Source: Candidatus Obscuribacter phosphatis
GTDB taxonomy: Bacteria > Cyanobacteriota > Vampirovibrionia > Obscuribacterales > Obscuribacteraceae
DNA length: 64,000 nucleotides
Assembly (NCBI GenBank): GCA_001899315.1
Contig: MOYA01000001.1
Coordinates: 495,071 to 559,070, forward strand
Reading direction: 5' to 3'
Shown: piece by piece, positions 56,606 to 64,000 of the stretch
How positions within the stretch are numbered: the stretch's first letter is position 1
Layout of the letters: each line of letters opens with the position of its first letter
Notes under the pieces: model-generated
What the model saw: the letters and a program-made list of their open reading frames with translations, nothing else
Told to the model about the DNA's origin: nothing
The model's database searches: none
Made by a program: the position numbers and the translations under genes

Positions 56606-59326
56606 ATGGGCGAAGAAAGTCTAGAACAGAAACTGAGACAGATTGAGTCGCTCGGTGAAAGTGCTTTTGAAAAGCTCAGAGCCAACGAGCCACAGCAAGC
56701 TGTAAGTGATCTCGAGCAGGCTATCGGTCTGACCGAAGCACTTGGTATCGAGCGCCTGCAGATAGTGCTCAAGACTTACCTGGCTCAAGCTGAAAAGATG
56801 CTTGGTCATGATGAAGTGGCTTTTCGTCGCTTTGAAGAGATAATTGCCTTAACTTCTAGGCAAGAAGGTTTTGCTGATTTAGAAATTATTGCCCGCGTTT
56901 TTCTGGCTGAGCTGCTCAAAGACAAAGGCGAATTCAACAAGGCTTTGAAACATTTTGAATTCGCCTACAACCTTGCTTCCTTTATCAAAGATACTGCCTC
57001 AATGGAACTTTCGGCCGGCAACCTTGGTTCGGTCACCTTTAGTTTGGGCAATCTTGAAGCCGCTTGCGATTGGTTTAAGACCGCCCTCGATCTTTCTTCC
57101 GACAAAACAGACAACCTGTCTTTGTGGCTTGGCAGCCTTGGCTTAACCATGAGCGAACTAGGCCAGTTCGATAAAGCTCGGCAGTACTACCAAGACTCTT
57201 ATGAATTAGCCAAAAAGAATGGCGATTATTTGACCATGAGTATTTGCCGGGGCTCGATAGGTAATATCGACTTTGAAGCCGGCAGTTATGAAGCATCAAG
57301 CCAGGCTTATGAAGAAGCGCGAAATTTGGCTAAACAAGCCGGTGATGAGCGTCGCGAAGGTATCTGGCTGGGCAATGTCGGCATCGCCGCCAGCCGTTGC
57401 GGCGACCAAGACAAAGCTTTGCTTAGTTTGCAGGAAGCGCTCGCGCTCGCCACCACCATTGGTGACAAGCAGTCGATGGCTGCGCATCTAGACAGCTTGG
57501 GCGACTGTTTTAAAGCCAAGGGCGATCCGGCTAAGTCATCAGAGTATTATTTGCAAGCCGTCGAACTCTCTCGCCAAATAGAAGATCGCATGGGTGAACG
57601 CATTTATCTGGCAAACCTGGCTCGCCTCAAGAAAGAGCAAGGTGAACTCAACCCGGCTTATGAATATTTTGTTCAAGCTTCTGAACTTTTCGACGAGCAG
57701 CGCGGACAGATCAAAGCCGATGACCTCAAGACCAGCTTTGCCGATCGAGGGCAGACTCTCTATCGCGACCTGATTGCCACCTGTTTGTCGATGGGCAAGC
57801 GTGTTGAAGCTCTAGAGTTTGTCGGCCGGGCAAAATCAAGAGCCTTGCTCGATCTTTTGAGTAATTCTCCGATAGATATATCTGCCATCGCTAGCACTAC
57901 TGGTGGTGCAGACCAAGCGATCAGAACCTTGATTGCCCGCGAGGCCGATCTGCGTGCCCAGATTGCTCAGTTGGAAAGACTGTATTGGAAAGGCGATGGC
58001 GGCCCATCTTTTAGTCAGTACCGCGGTGCTCAGCCCAGCCAAGAAGATACACGCGCCCTTTACGGGCAATGGCGGGAAGTGCTCAATCAGCTTAAGCGCA
58101 GGCATCCCAATTATGCCGGTTTGGTTTCTTCCACCACCTTGCGTTATGAAGAGATTAAGTCGCTTTGGATAGATGGGCTGCTTAAAGACGACACGGCTAT
58201 CGTCGAATTCTTCCTCACCGAAGAATATATGTTGGCGGCGCTTGCCACCAGTGAGCAGTCAGAGAGCCCGCCCACTCACATGATTTTCGACCAAGCCGAG
58301 ATCGCCAAGCTCAAGAGCGATGTTTCTACATTTTTAGAAATGAGTTCGACCGAGGGCTGGGAAGTGCCGGTCAGTTTGTGTAAGCGCCTCTATAGTCGCT
58401 TGCTTGGCGATTTACTTGAGAAAGTGCCGGCATCGGTTAAGCGCTTGGTTCTTGTCCCGCATGGTGTGCTCTATCATTTACCCTTGGCCGCCTTGCATGA
58501 CGGCAAAGGCTATCTCTGCCAGCGCTATTCCACATCTTATGTGCCCTCAGTCTCTGTGATTCCGCTTCTGGCGCGCAATTTGTCCCGGCGTCTTTCGGGA
58601 CGTATAGGCAAACTCGGTAAGGATAAGGATGGTGGCGCATCGTATTTGGTATCAGCGATAAGCGATTATTCCAAGACAAGAGAGAGCGGTATGGTCTTTA
58701 GCTCTCGCTTGCGTTCTTCCTCTGGGTTGGAAGATCTAGCCTATACCATGGAAGAAGCCAAGTCTATCGCCGATCTTGGTAAGTCTTTGGCCCAGGCTGA
58801 TACAGAAGTCGAAGCCAGACTGATTACAAACGAAGAAGTGAAGCAGGCGCTGCCTACTATGTTCGGTCAATATGAAGTGGTGCACTTTGCCGGACATGCC
58901 GTCTTTAACCATGAAGAGCCGCTTGCATCCGGCTTGGTGCTTTCAGACGGCAGCATACTTTCAGCTGCTTCTATTCTCGAAGGCAATTCTTTGCGCACCG
59001 AGAAGGGTTTTCTTTTGGTGCTTTCAGCTTGCCAGACCGGGGTGAGTGTGGTCACCGAGGGTGGTGAAATTCTCGGTCTGACCAGAGCTTTGATGTATGC
59101 CGGCATGCCCAATTTGGTGCTCTCTCTCTGGGAGGTTGCCGACCGCTCCACTTCCGACCTTATGCAAGATTTTCATATGAGTCTGGCTGGTCGTTCAATT
59201 AAAGAAGACTTGGCTGCTTCGGTGGATTCCATAGCCGGTGCCTTGCGTACGGCGCAGATGAAAGCCATAGAAGAGAAGCAGCCGATTCATGCCTGGGCTC
59301 CTTTCATCCATTTCGGCATAGATTAA
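56606..59326 (+). CDS. TPR-CHAT caspase-like protein
   Basis: 906 residues. The N-terminal half is a run of about nine TPR units (residues 10-390), followed by a helical linker (about 395-540) and a C-terminal CHAT domain (about 590-906). The caspase-type dyad is present: H764 in VHFAGHA and C809 in LSACQTG, with later ALMYAGMPNLVLSLWEV and HAWAPFIHFG that are typical of CHAT. CHAT proteins are cysteine proteases related to separase and caspases; some TPR-CHAT proteins act in antiphage or cell-death systems. No gasdermin or type III-E CRISPR gene is nearby, so the target is unknown. AGGGG lies 5 bases before the ATG. Confidence 0.93.
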   Translation: MGEESLEQKLRQIESLGESAFEKLRANEPQQAVSDLEQAIGLTEALGIERLQIVLKTYLAQAEKMLGHDEVAFRRFEEIIALTSRQEGFADLEIIARVFLAELLKDKGEFNKALKHFEFAYNLASFIKDTASMELSAGNLGSVTFSLGNLEAACDWFKTALDLSSDKTDNLSLWLGSLGLTMSELGQFDKARQYYQDSYELAKKNGDYLTMSICRGSIGNIDFEAGSYEASSQAYEEARNLAKQAGDERREGIWLGNVGIAASRCGDQDKALLSLQEALALATTIGDKQSMAAHLDSLGDCFKAKGDPAKSSEYYLQAVELSRQIEDRMGERIYLANLARLKKEQGELNPAYEYFVQASELFDEQRGQIKADDLKTSFADRGQTLYRDLIATCLSMGKRVEALEFVGRAKSRALLDLLSNSPIDISAIASTTGGADQAIRTLIAREADLRAQIAQLERLYWKGDGGPSFSQYRGAQPSQEDTRALYGQWREVLNQLKRRHPNYAGLVSSTTLRYEEIKSLWIDGLLKDDTAIVEFFLTEEYMLAALATSEQSESPPTHMIFDQAEIAKLKSDVSTFLEMSSTEGWEVPVSLCKRLYSRLLGDLLEKVPASVKRLVLVPHGVLYHLPLAALHDGKGYLCQRYSTSYVPSVSVIPLLARNLSRRLSGRIGKLGKDKDGGASYLVSAISDYSKTRESGMVFSSRLRSSSGLEDLAYTMEEAKSIADLGKSLAQADTEVEARLITNEEVKQALPTMFGQYEVVHFAGHAVFNHEEPLASGLVLSDGSILSAASILEGNSLRTEKGFLLVLSACQTGVSVVTEGGEILGLTRALMYAGMPNLVLSLWEVADRSTSDLMQDFHMSLAGRSIKEDLAASVDSIAGALRTAQMKAIEEKQPIHAWAPFIHFGID

Positions 59327-59384
59327 GCAGCCTCCGGCAAGCTTTGTTATACTGAAGAGCCTGTTAGGTTTTTCGGAGTTTCAT

Positions 59385-60092
59385 ATGTCCGGTCTTGATT
59401 TCGCTCGCCTTGGCAAAATGCCAAATGCTGTCATGCTCTGCGCTTCTTCCCTGGCTTTTGCCTCAGGTCTGATTTTGGTCAGTGGTTTCATAAGCTCAGA
59501 GGCTGGAGCCCGAAACAGCGATGAGTTCTATTCAGATGGTGGTCTCAAGCCGATCAAGTCCAGCCCTATTTTGCCATCCGGGACTATTTTGCCTAATACT
59601 GTTTCACCAAATAATGGTCTACCTAGTACTGTCTTGCCGGCTGGAGCCGGGGTGGGCCTATCTGACATTGAGAGAGACCTTGCCGGAGTTGGCGATAGTG
59701 GACATAAAAGTTCTTCTAAGGCTGCTAATGCCGAGGCTCACCGTGTGCCAGCCGGTTCCGAAATGGTCAAGCGTGACCCGCTCAAAATTTATAGAGAGAG
59801 CGGCATCGACTCTGAACAGGAGCAAAAGATAAGAAGGCTGGCTAAAGAGTTTGAAGACCAGCAGCGGGTGCGTCTCAGACTGCTTGGTAATATGCTTAAA
59901 GATATGCGCAGTTTGGAGCTGGAGCCAGCGCCCGATGAAGATAAAGTGATGTCGAAGCAGGGCGAAATCAACAAAGTGCAGAACGAAATCAATAACGAGC
60001 GCATCAAGCTCTTGCTGGCTATTCGCAATGTGCTGACAGTTGAGCAAAAGCAGCGTCTAGTCTCTAATATTCAAAGACTGAGCGGGCAATAG
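59385..60092 (+). CDS. Spy/CpxP-like periplasmic protein
   Basis: 235 residues. Signal or anchor region (about 15-42), a Pro/Ser/Leu repeat region (ILPSGTILPNTVSPNNGLPSTVLPAG) and a helical C-terminal domain (about 130-235) with IDSEQEQKIRRLAKEFEDQQRVRLRLLGNML-type helices and the closing LTVEQKQRLVSNI, which resembles the LTxxQ motif of Spy/CpxP/heavy-metal-resistance proteins. These act as periplasmic chaperones or stress sensors. GGAG lies 6 bases before ATG 59385. It follows the CHAT gene by 58 bases on the same strand. Confidence 0.75.
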   Translation: MSGLDFARLGKMPNAVMLCASSLAFASGLILVSGFISSEAGARNSDEFYSDGGLKPIKSSPILPSGTILPNTVSPNNGLPSTVLPAGAGVGLSDIERDLAGVGDSGHKSSSKAANAEAHRVPAGSEMVKRDPLKIYRESGIDSEQEQKIRRLAKEFEDQQRVRLRLLGNMLKDMRSLELEPAPDEDKVMSKQGEINKVQNEINNERIKLLLAIRNVLTVEQKQRLVSNIQRLSGQ

Positions 60093-60110
60093 AGACTGAG
60101 CGGGCAATAG
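60075..60110. repeat. 18-bp perfect tandem duplication over the Spy-like stop codon
   Basis: AGACTGAGCGGGCAATAG occurs at 60075-60092 and 60093-60110. The first copy ends with the TAG stop; the second repeats the last six codons and places a second TAG in the same frame. Confidence 0.95.
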
Positions 60111-60158
60111 ACTGCTCAGCTGTCTCTGTCTAGTCAGGCAAAGAGAAAAGAATAAAAC

Positions 60159-60803
60159 TTAGGCTCTGCTTGCTGTAAATTGCACTGTGGCAAAGCTTGG
60201 GCTGAAGTCTATGCGGGTGATTGAACCGGTCGGTATATTAAAACGCCAGAAATTGGCGATAGGCATCTCAAGGGCATAGACGAGACTAGAGCGAATAATG
60301 CCCGAATGCGTCACCATACAGAGGGTCTTACCGGCATAGTCTTTATTGCGGGTGAGTTTGTCAATAGCTTGCCCGATACGGGCTGCCAGTGCGCTGATAG
60401 ATTCACCACCGGGAGGGGCATTTCCGATTGGATCTTTGCACCAGGCTTGATACTGTTCCGGACTATTTTTCTTTATGTCTAGATAGGTGCGCCCTTCCCA
60501 ATCACCTACCTGCCATTCTTCAAAACCTTCTACTTCTTCAGTCTTTAAGTTGAATTTTGCCACCAGTGGTTCGGCTGACTGTTTGACCCTCAAGGCTGTG
60601 CCTCTGAGAATTTTGTCGGGGTTGCGACCTTTGAGCAAGCTCTCTAGATGCCCAGCCGCCGATTGTGCTTGCTCTGCCCCTTTTTCAGTAAGAGGCAAAT
60701 CTGGATTGCTGTATAAAAGTCCCATCTCGGTGGCCATTGTGTGACCATGTCTGAGAAAGTATATGGTGGTAACTTCTTCAAGAGGATGCAGTTCTTCGCT
60801 CAT
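60159..60803 (-). CDS. Histidine phosphatase family protein
   Basis: 214 residues with the RHG motif LRHGHT (His is phosphorylated), the later conserved PLTEKGAEQAQ and FEEWQVGDWEG, and the second catalytic histidine in VTHSGIIR. This is the phosphoglycerate-mutase-like fold; the family includes CobC (alpha-ribazole phosphatase), sugar phosphatases and SixA. The EGR/GDWEGR region is typical of the CobC/PhoE type, but no cobalamin gene is adjacent, so the substrate is unknown. AGGA is 8 bases before the ATG. Confidence 0.9.
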   Translation of the reverse strand: MSEELHPLEEVTTIYFLRHGHTMATEMGLLYSNPDLPLTEKGAEQAQSAAGHLESLLKGRNPDKILRGTALRVKQSAEPLVAKFNLKTEEVEGFEEWQVGDWEGRTYLDIKKNSPEQYQAWCKDPIGNAPPGGESISALAARIGQAIDKLTRNKDYAGKTLCMVTHSGIIRSSLVYALEMPIANFWRFNIPTGSITRIDFSPSFATVQFTASRA

Positions 60804-60817
60804 TTTTTTAGTCCTAA

Positions 60818-60876
60818 AAGTTTTTCTGCAAGTTTTTTCTGCAAGTTTTTCTGCAGTTTTTGTGCAAGTTTTTTGC
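60818..60876. repeat. Five 11-13-bp repeats before the histidine phosphatase gene
   Basis: Units AAG-T5/6-CTGC follow each other at 60818, 60830, 60843, 60855 (AGTTTTTGTGC) and 60866. They lie just upstream of the minus-strand start at 60803, where a promoter is expected. They read CTTGCAGAAAAA on the coding strand. Confidence 0.9.
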
Positions 60877-60934
60877 GAATATTTTCAGCGATCTTATTCG
60901 TACTTGGTTTGATTTGGCGACTACGCCGATTTGC

Positions 60935-61627
60935 TTATTTCCCTGACTTAACCGAAGATTGTGGCGGTTTCATGCCATAAACTGAGCAAATAGAAAAGAG
61001 TTTTTGTACTTGCTCTTCGCTTAGCGCTTCGACTTTACCGAGTTGTCTGGAAATTAGCAAGGTTTGTGCATAATGTTCCAAAGTTTCAAGCAAATAAAAG
61101 GCATCAAATATAGTTCTACCGACTGTAAGTGAACCGTGGTTTTTGAGCAGTAGGCAGTCTGAAGTTTTTACTAGCTCTCTAATGCTTTCAGAAACTTCGC
61201 TGGTGCTTGGTGTTGCATATGGTGCGACTGGTACGGCGCCCAGAGCCAGCACTGCTTCCGGCAAAATAGGGGCATCGAGAGCTATGCCTGCCACTGTAAA
61301 GGCCACGGCTGTTTCGGGATGGGCATGCACAACCGCTCTGATATCAGGTCTTTCGGCATAAACTGTCAGGTGCATCGCCAGTTCGGTAGAGGGCTTTTTG
61401 CTTTGCTTGATGCTTTCTCCGATTAGGTCTCCATCAAGATTTGTAACCAGAAAATCAGACACACTTAATCTGGCTTTGCAGACTCCTCTTGGGGTTGTCA
61501 GTACCCTTCGCTCATCTAATCTTATGCTGAAGTTACCTTCAGTTCCGCAAAGATAGCCTCTTTCATAAGCTAGCTTGGAAACTGCCAGCATTTCGCTACG
61601 CGCCTTAAACTCGTTTAATGGATTCAT
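60935..61627 (-). CDS. Class II aldolase/adducin family protein
   Basis: About 230 residues from ATG 61627 (GTG 61636 is the alternative). Family motifs: GYLCGTEGNFSIRL (phosphate-binding glycine turn), the zinc site HAHPE, the active-site segment EAVLALGAVPVAPYA and LKNHGSLTVG with the third zinc histidine. Members include L-fuculose-1-phosphate aldolase, ribulose-5-phosphate 4-epimerase and methylthioribulose-1-phosphate dehydratase (MtnB). The substrate cannot be chosen from the sequence; an MtnB or FucA-like role is possible. Confidence 0.9.
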   Translation of the reverse strand: MNPLNEFKARSEMLAVSKLAYERGYLCGTEGNFSIRLDERRVLTTPRGVCKARLSVSDFLVTNLDGDLIGESIKQSKKPSTELAMHLTVYAERPDIRAVVHAHPETAVAFTVAGIALDAPILPEAVLALGAVPVAPYATPSTSEVSESIRELVKTSDCLLLKNHGSLTVGRTIFDAFYLLETLEHYAQTLLISRQLGKVEALSEEQVQKLFSICSVYGMKPPQSSVKSGK

Positions 61628-61792
61628 CTGACTCACTATAAACTGATCTTTAATCTGAACTTAAATCCGATCAACCTTCAAAATCGGCTATTCATGAGTA
61701 TTATATACAGTCGCTCGGTCTCCAAGCGGAAGGAGCGGACATCCCAGTCTTCAATTTTGGACTAGGGATTTCTAAAGACAATAGGCTCGACT

Positions 61793-63862
61793 ATGCGCTG
61801 TCCCGAATGTTCAACTCGCAATTCTGTAGCTGCACTGAAGTGCACGCAGTGCGGCTCGCGCTTTAAACGCAGACCTCTACCTATTGGTTTGTTGGCCGGC
61901 ATAGCTGGAGCCGTCGTTCTCTTTGTCTCCATTATGGGTGCTGTAGCCATTGTTCCGGGGATGTTCAACCCCGAATCAAGCTTGCAGAAGATCGCCAAGC
62001 AAGTAGCTCGCGGACCGAAAAACGCCAGAGATGCCGAGCGCATGAAGGCTGAGTTGGAAGATGCCGTAAAGCGCTATTTAGAGAAACATACCGACCTCAG
62101 CGCTGAGGAGCTTGGTGCCAAACTGCGGGCCATGTTCCCAAGTTCGGTCTATGAAATCAGCGCCTTCGATTTGCCTCGCAACATCAAACTTATAGAGATA
62201 GACACGCTGCTTCAGTCATCTAACTATCTCATTAGTAAGAACCATGTTTTTGTGCTCAGAGGTTTTGAAGTTTTTGATGCCGCTAGAGCCTTTGATGATT
62301 CGACCGGCCCGGTTTTGGCTATGGTTGGCCATCGCAATGCGCAGAGCGGCAGGCACCCACAAGTGAGACTGCTGGCTCTTTTACCCGACGGCTTCAAAGC
62401 CCGCCCGGAAGACAGTGTGCCTCATTTTACCGGCGATGGCTCTGCTGCATTCAATGCCAACGGCAAAGATATTGACCTCGATCTTTCTTTGATTTCGAGA
62501 GCCGTGCAAGAGGGGCTCTTTGATATGCAAAGCTTGCAGACAAGTGGCTTGCGAGATGAAAATCTCAAGATGAAGTTGACCTTTGTCGATGGCAAGTACA
62601 AACTATCTGATACTAACGGGTCTTCCGCCCTTGCTGCACTGCGAGCAGCTGCCTTTGTGCTTTCTGATGCCAGTGCCAAAGGGCGCTTTCAAGAGTTCTT
62701 CAGCCCGCAGGCTGCCGCTGCTATAGATAGAATCGGCAAGCTCAAGACTTGTCCGCCCGAGTTCGAGGTGAAGCGCTTAGGCTCTGCTGTCACAACTACG
62801 ACTACAACTGCCTCTGCCAGCTCATCTAATCAGGACGGTTCAGATAATCGTCGCCGTAGTCGCAGGCATCGCCGGCGCCACCAGTCAAACAATGCACCGA
62901 CGATCGTCACCTCCAAAGTTTCAGGTTTCAGGTATTTGTTGGCTAACCCTGATGATGCCTTAGAAATCACTCTGAGTCAGGGAAAAGACCGCTTTCAGAT
63001 TGCCGAAATTAAACGCTCAAATATGCGTCTTGCCACCGCTGCAACCAGCGCCTCGATAGACCCTGGGCAAGAGGTGCCTTATGAAGATAAGACCTCTAAT
63101 CTTGTCGACAAGCTTTTGGCTTCGCCCGACCCTGTACTGCCGGCTAGTGAACGCCTCAGTGCCACTTCGGTAATGCCAAGCACTTCCGCCGGGGTGACGA
63201 CCAATCAGCCTGAAGTCTCAAAAGTAGTGGAGAAACAGATTGTCGGCGAAGCGGCCTTTATCGATGCCACCAGCCCCACCGTCAAAGTGCGTAAGGGTCC
63301 AAGTACAGGCTATCAGCCCATTTCTGAGGCTGCAAAAGGCACCCAGCTTGAAGTAATCGGCAAACAAGACGGTTGGTATAAAGTGCGAGTAAACGGCAAA
63401 GAAGGCTTTATCTATGGCGCTTTTGTTAATTGCAAAACTGCTGATGCTTATACAACCGGCACCCTTACCCGCAGTAAGTCAATCAAAGATGCCAATAACC
63501 GCACCATCACGCGGGCTCAAAACGGCGACCGACTGGTGGTTCTAACCGGCTCTACCAGCGATAGATACAAAGTGCAGCTTTCCGACGGTCGCATTGGCTT
63601 TATCGACAAAGATGCGCTCAGTCTGGCCGGTGCGCCGCCGGTTGGTGTTGCTCCGGCTGCTAATTCTACTCCGGCTCCTCAACCAGCTCCAGTCGTGATC
63701 AATGCCGCCAGCAAACCGGCTCCGCAGCCGGCCGCTCAAGTGTCTCCGGCGCCTACCAAGCCAAGTACTTCTTCTCATTCGGAAAGACGACGCAGCCGCC
63801 GCTCTCGCTCGCACAATAGCGAACAGAGCAAGCCGGAAGAAATGCCTCAGTTTGTGCCCTAG
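61793..63862 (+). CDS. Zinc-ribbon, single-pass membrane protein with two SH3-like domains
   Basis: 689 residues. N-terminal zinc ribbon (CPEC at 3-6 and CTQCG near 17-21), one membrane helix (about 31-55), a folded middle domain (about 60-320), a Ser/Thr/Arg-rich linker with RRRSRRHRRR, a second small domain, then two bacterial SH3 domains (about 485-545 and 550-610: VKVRKGPSTGYQPI with DGWYKVRVNGKEGFIYG; DRLVVLTGSTSDRYKVQLSDGRIGFID). The tail is Pro/Ala-rich and ends in an Arg/Ser-rich stretch. SH3b domains bind peptidoglycan, so the protein may tie a cytoplasmic ribbon to the wall. Confidence 0.85.
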   Translation: MRCPECSTRNSVAALKCTQCGSRFKRRPLPIGLLAGIAGAVVLFVSIMGAVAIVPGMFNPESSLQKIAKQVARGPKNARDAERMKAELEDAVKRYLEKHTDLSAEELGAKLRAMFPSSVYEISAFDLPRNIKLIEIDTLLQSSNYLISKNHVFVLRGFEVFDAARAFDDSTGPVLAMVGHRNAQSGRHPQVRLLALLPDGFKARPEDSVPHFTGDGSAAFNANGKDIDLDLSLISRAVQEGLFDMQSLQTSGLRDENLKMKLTFVDGKYKLSDTNGSSALAALRAAAFVLSDASAKGRFQEFFSPQAAAAIDRIGKLKTCPPEFEVKRLGSAVTTTTTTASASSSNQDGSDNRRRSRRHRRRHQSNNAPTIVTSKVSGFRYLLANPDDALEITLSQGKDRFQIAEIKRSNMRLATAATSASIDPGQEVPYEDKTSNLVDKLLASPDPVLPASERLSATSVMPSTSAGVTTNQPEVSKVVEKQIVGEAAFIDATSPTVKVRKGPSTGYQPISEAAKGTQLEVIGKQDGWYKVRVNGKEGFIYGAFVNCKTADAYTTGTLTRSKSIKDANNRTITRAQNGDRLVVLTGSTSDRYKVQLSDGRIGFIDKDALSLAGAPPVGVAPAANSTPAPQPAPVVINAASKPAPQPAAQVSPAPTKPSTSSHSERRRSRRSRSHNSEQSKPEEMPQFVP

Positions 63863-63934
63863 GTCGCTTTCCTCAAGTATTAAGAGCGGCAATACTTTGC
63901 CTGGTTGACTTCTGGAGGAGCGACCCTTTTGTGG

Positions 63935-63940
63935 TATATT
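63935..63940 (+). promoter_or_regulatory. -10-like box before tRNA-Pro
   Basis: TATATT lies 10 bases before the tRNA. A TTGACT at 63905-63910 is 24 bases further up, too far for a normal -35, so only the -10 box is proposed. Confidence 0.35.
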
Positions 63941-63950
63941 AGGCATCTAA

Positions 63951-64000
63951 CGGGACGTAGCGCAGCTTGGTAGCGCGGCTGCTTTGGGAGCAGTAGGTCG
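63951..64000 (+). tRNA. tRNA-Pro (anticodon UGG), truncated by the window end
   Basis: The first 50 bases of a tRNA: acceptor strand CGGGACG (63951-63957), D-stem GCGC/GCGC (63960-63963 and 63973-63976), anticodon stem GCTGC/GCAGT (63978-63982 and 63990-63994) and loop TTTGGGA with TGG at 63985-63987, hence Pro. The variable loop begins at the window edge; the T-arm and 3' acceptor lie outside. Confidence 0.93.

Noticed and set aside
55341..60092. CRISPR-guided caspase or gasdermin system around the TPR-CHAT gene
   Set aside because: No Cas protein, repeat array or gasdermin-like sequence can be seen in the neighbouring genes.
63905..63940. Full sigma-70 promoter for tRNA-Pro (TTGACT with TATATT)
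   Set aside because: The gap is 24 bases, well over the usual 16-18; only the -10 box was kept.

Overview
The window is 64 kb of dense bacterial chromosome with nearly balanced base composition and many TTG and GTG starts that have good ribosome binding sites. No phage, insertion sequence or CRISPR array is visible. The gene mix is: a respiratory nitrate reductase operon fused to cytochrome bc/b6f-type parts; many TPR, PAS and GAF proteins; GspE N-domain (MshEN)-like proteins; a SpoIID-like protein; and Spy/CpxP-like and matrixin-type exported proteins. This suggests a non-photosynthetic relative of cyanobacteria (Melainabacteria/Vampirovibrionia, perhaps Obscuribacterales). That assignment is inference from gene content; no marker gene in the window proves it.

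Positions 1-13,100 form a nitrate-respiration island. The tail of narG is followed on one tightly packed strand by narH, narJ, a narI gene fused to a Rieske iron-sulfur domain, a b6-type cytochrome b, a membrane-anchored cytochrome c and a first NarK transporter. After an unknown exported membrane protein and a carboxymuconolactone-decarboxylase-like protein come a second NarK, a tandem universal stress protein, a YwiC-like membrane protein and a hemerythrin (RIC/YtfE-like) protein. Together they can take up nitrate, reduce it with quinol electrons, export nitrite and repair nitrosative damage. The Rieske, cytochrome b and cytochrome c parts look like a quinol-oxidising complex physically built into the nitrate reductase.

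Positions 13,100-31,000 are mixed. They hold an MshEN-repeat protein, an orphan HslV/proteasome-like protease, a matrixin metalloprotease whose signal peptide is a pentapeptide repeat, a possible AbiTii-like protein, a multicopper-oxidase-fold protein that has lost most copper ligands next to a tandem USP, purB overlapping malQ, a 10-bp minisatellite over the malQ stop codon, rsmG, a J-like plus MshEN-like acidic protein, and a REC-GAF response regulator.

Positions 30,000-64,000 carry a membrane-embedded spermidine-synthase-like protein divergent from an SbcC/Rad50 ATPase; a three-gene unit of uridine-kinase-like, DUF2142-like and degenerate-GGDEF/DUF4388-like proteins; a 1621-residue hybrid histidine kinase; a penicillin-acylase family enzyme followed by a DUF3160-like and another exported protein; TPR proteins; SpoIID/LytB; an OmpR-type regulator; a TPR-CHAT caspase-like protein; a Spy-like protein; a histidine phosphatase; a class II aldolase; a zinc-ribbon/SH3 protein; and the first 50 bases of tRNA-Pro(UGG).

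A pattern that cuts across the window is short tandem duplication (7-21 bp) sitting on or beside stop codons at about ten gene ends, often creating extra stops in the same or other frames.
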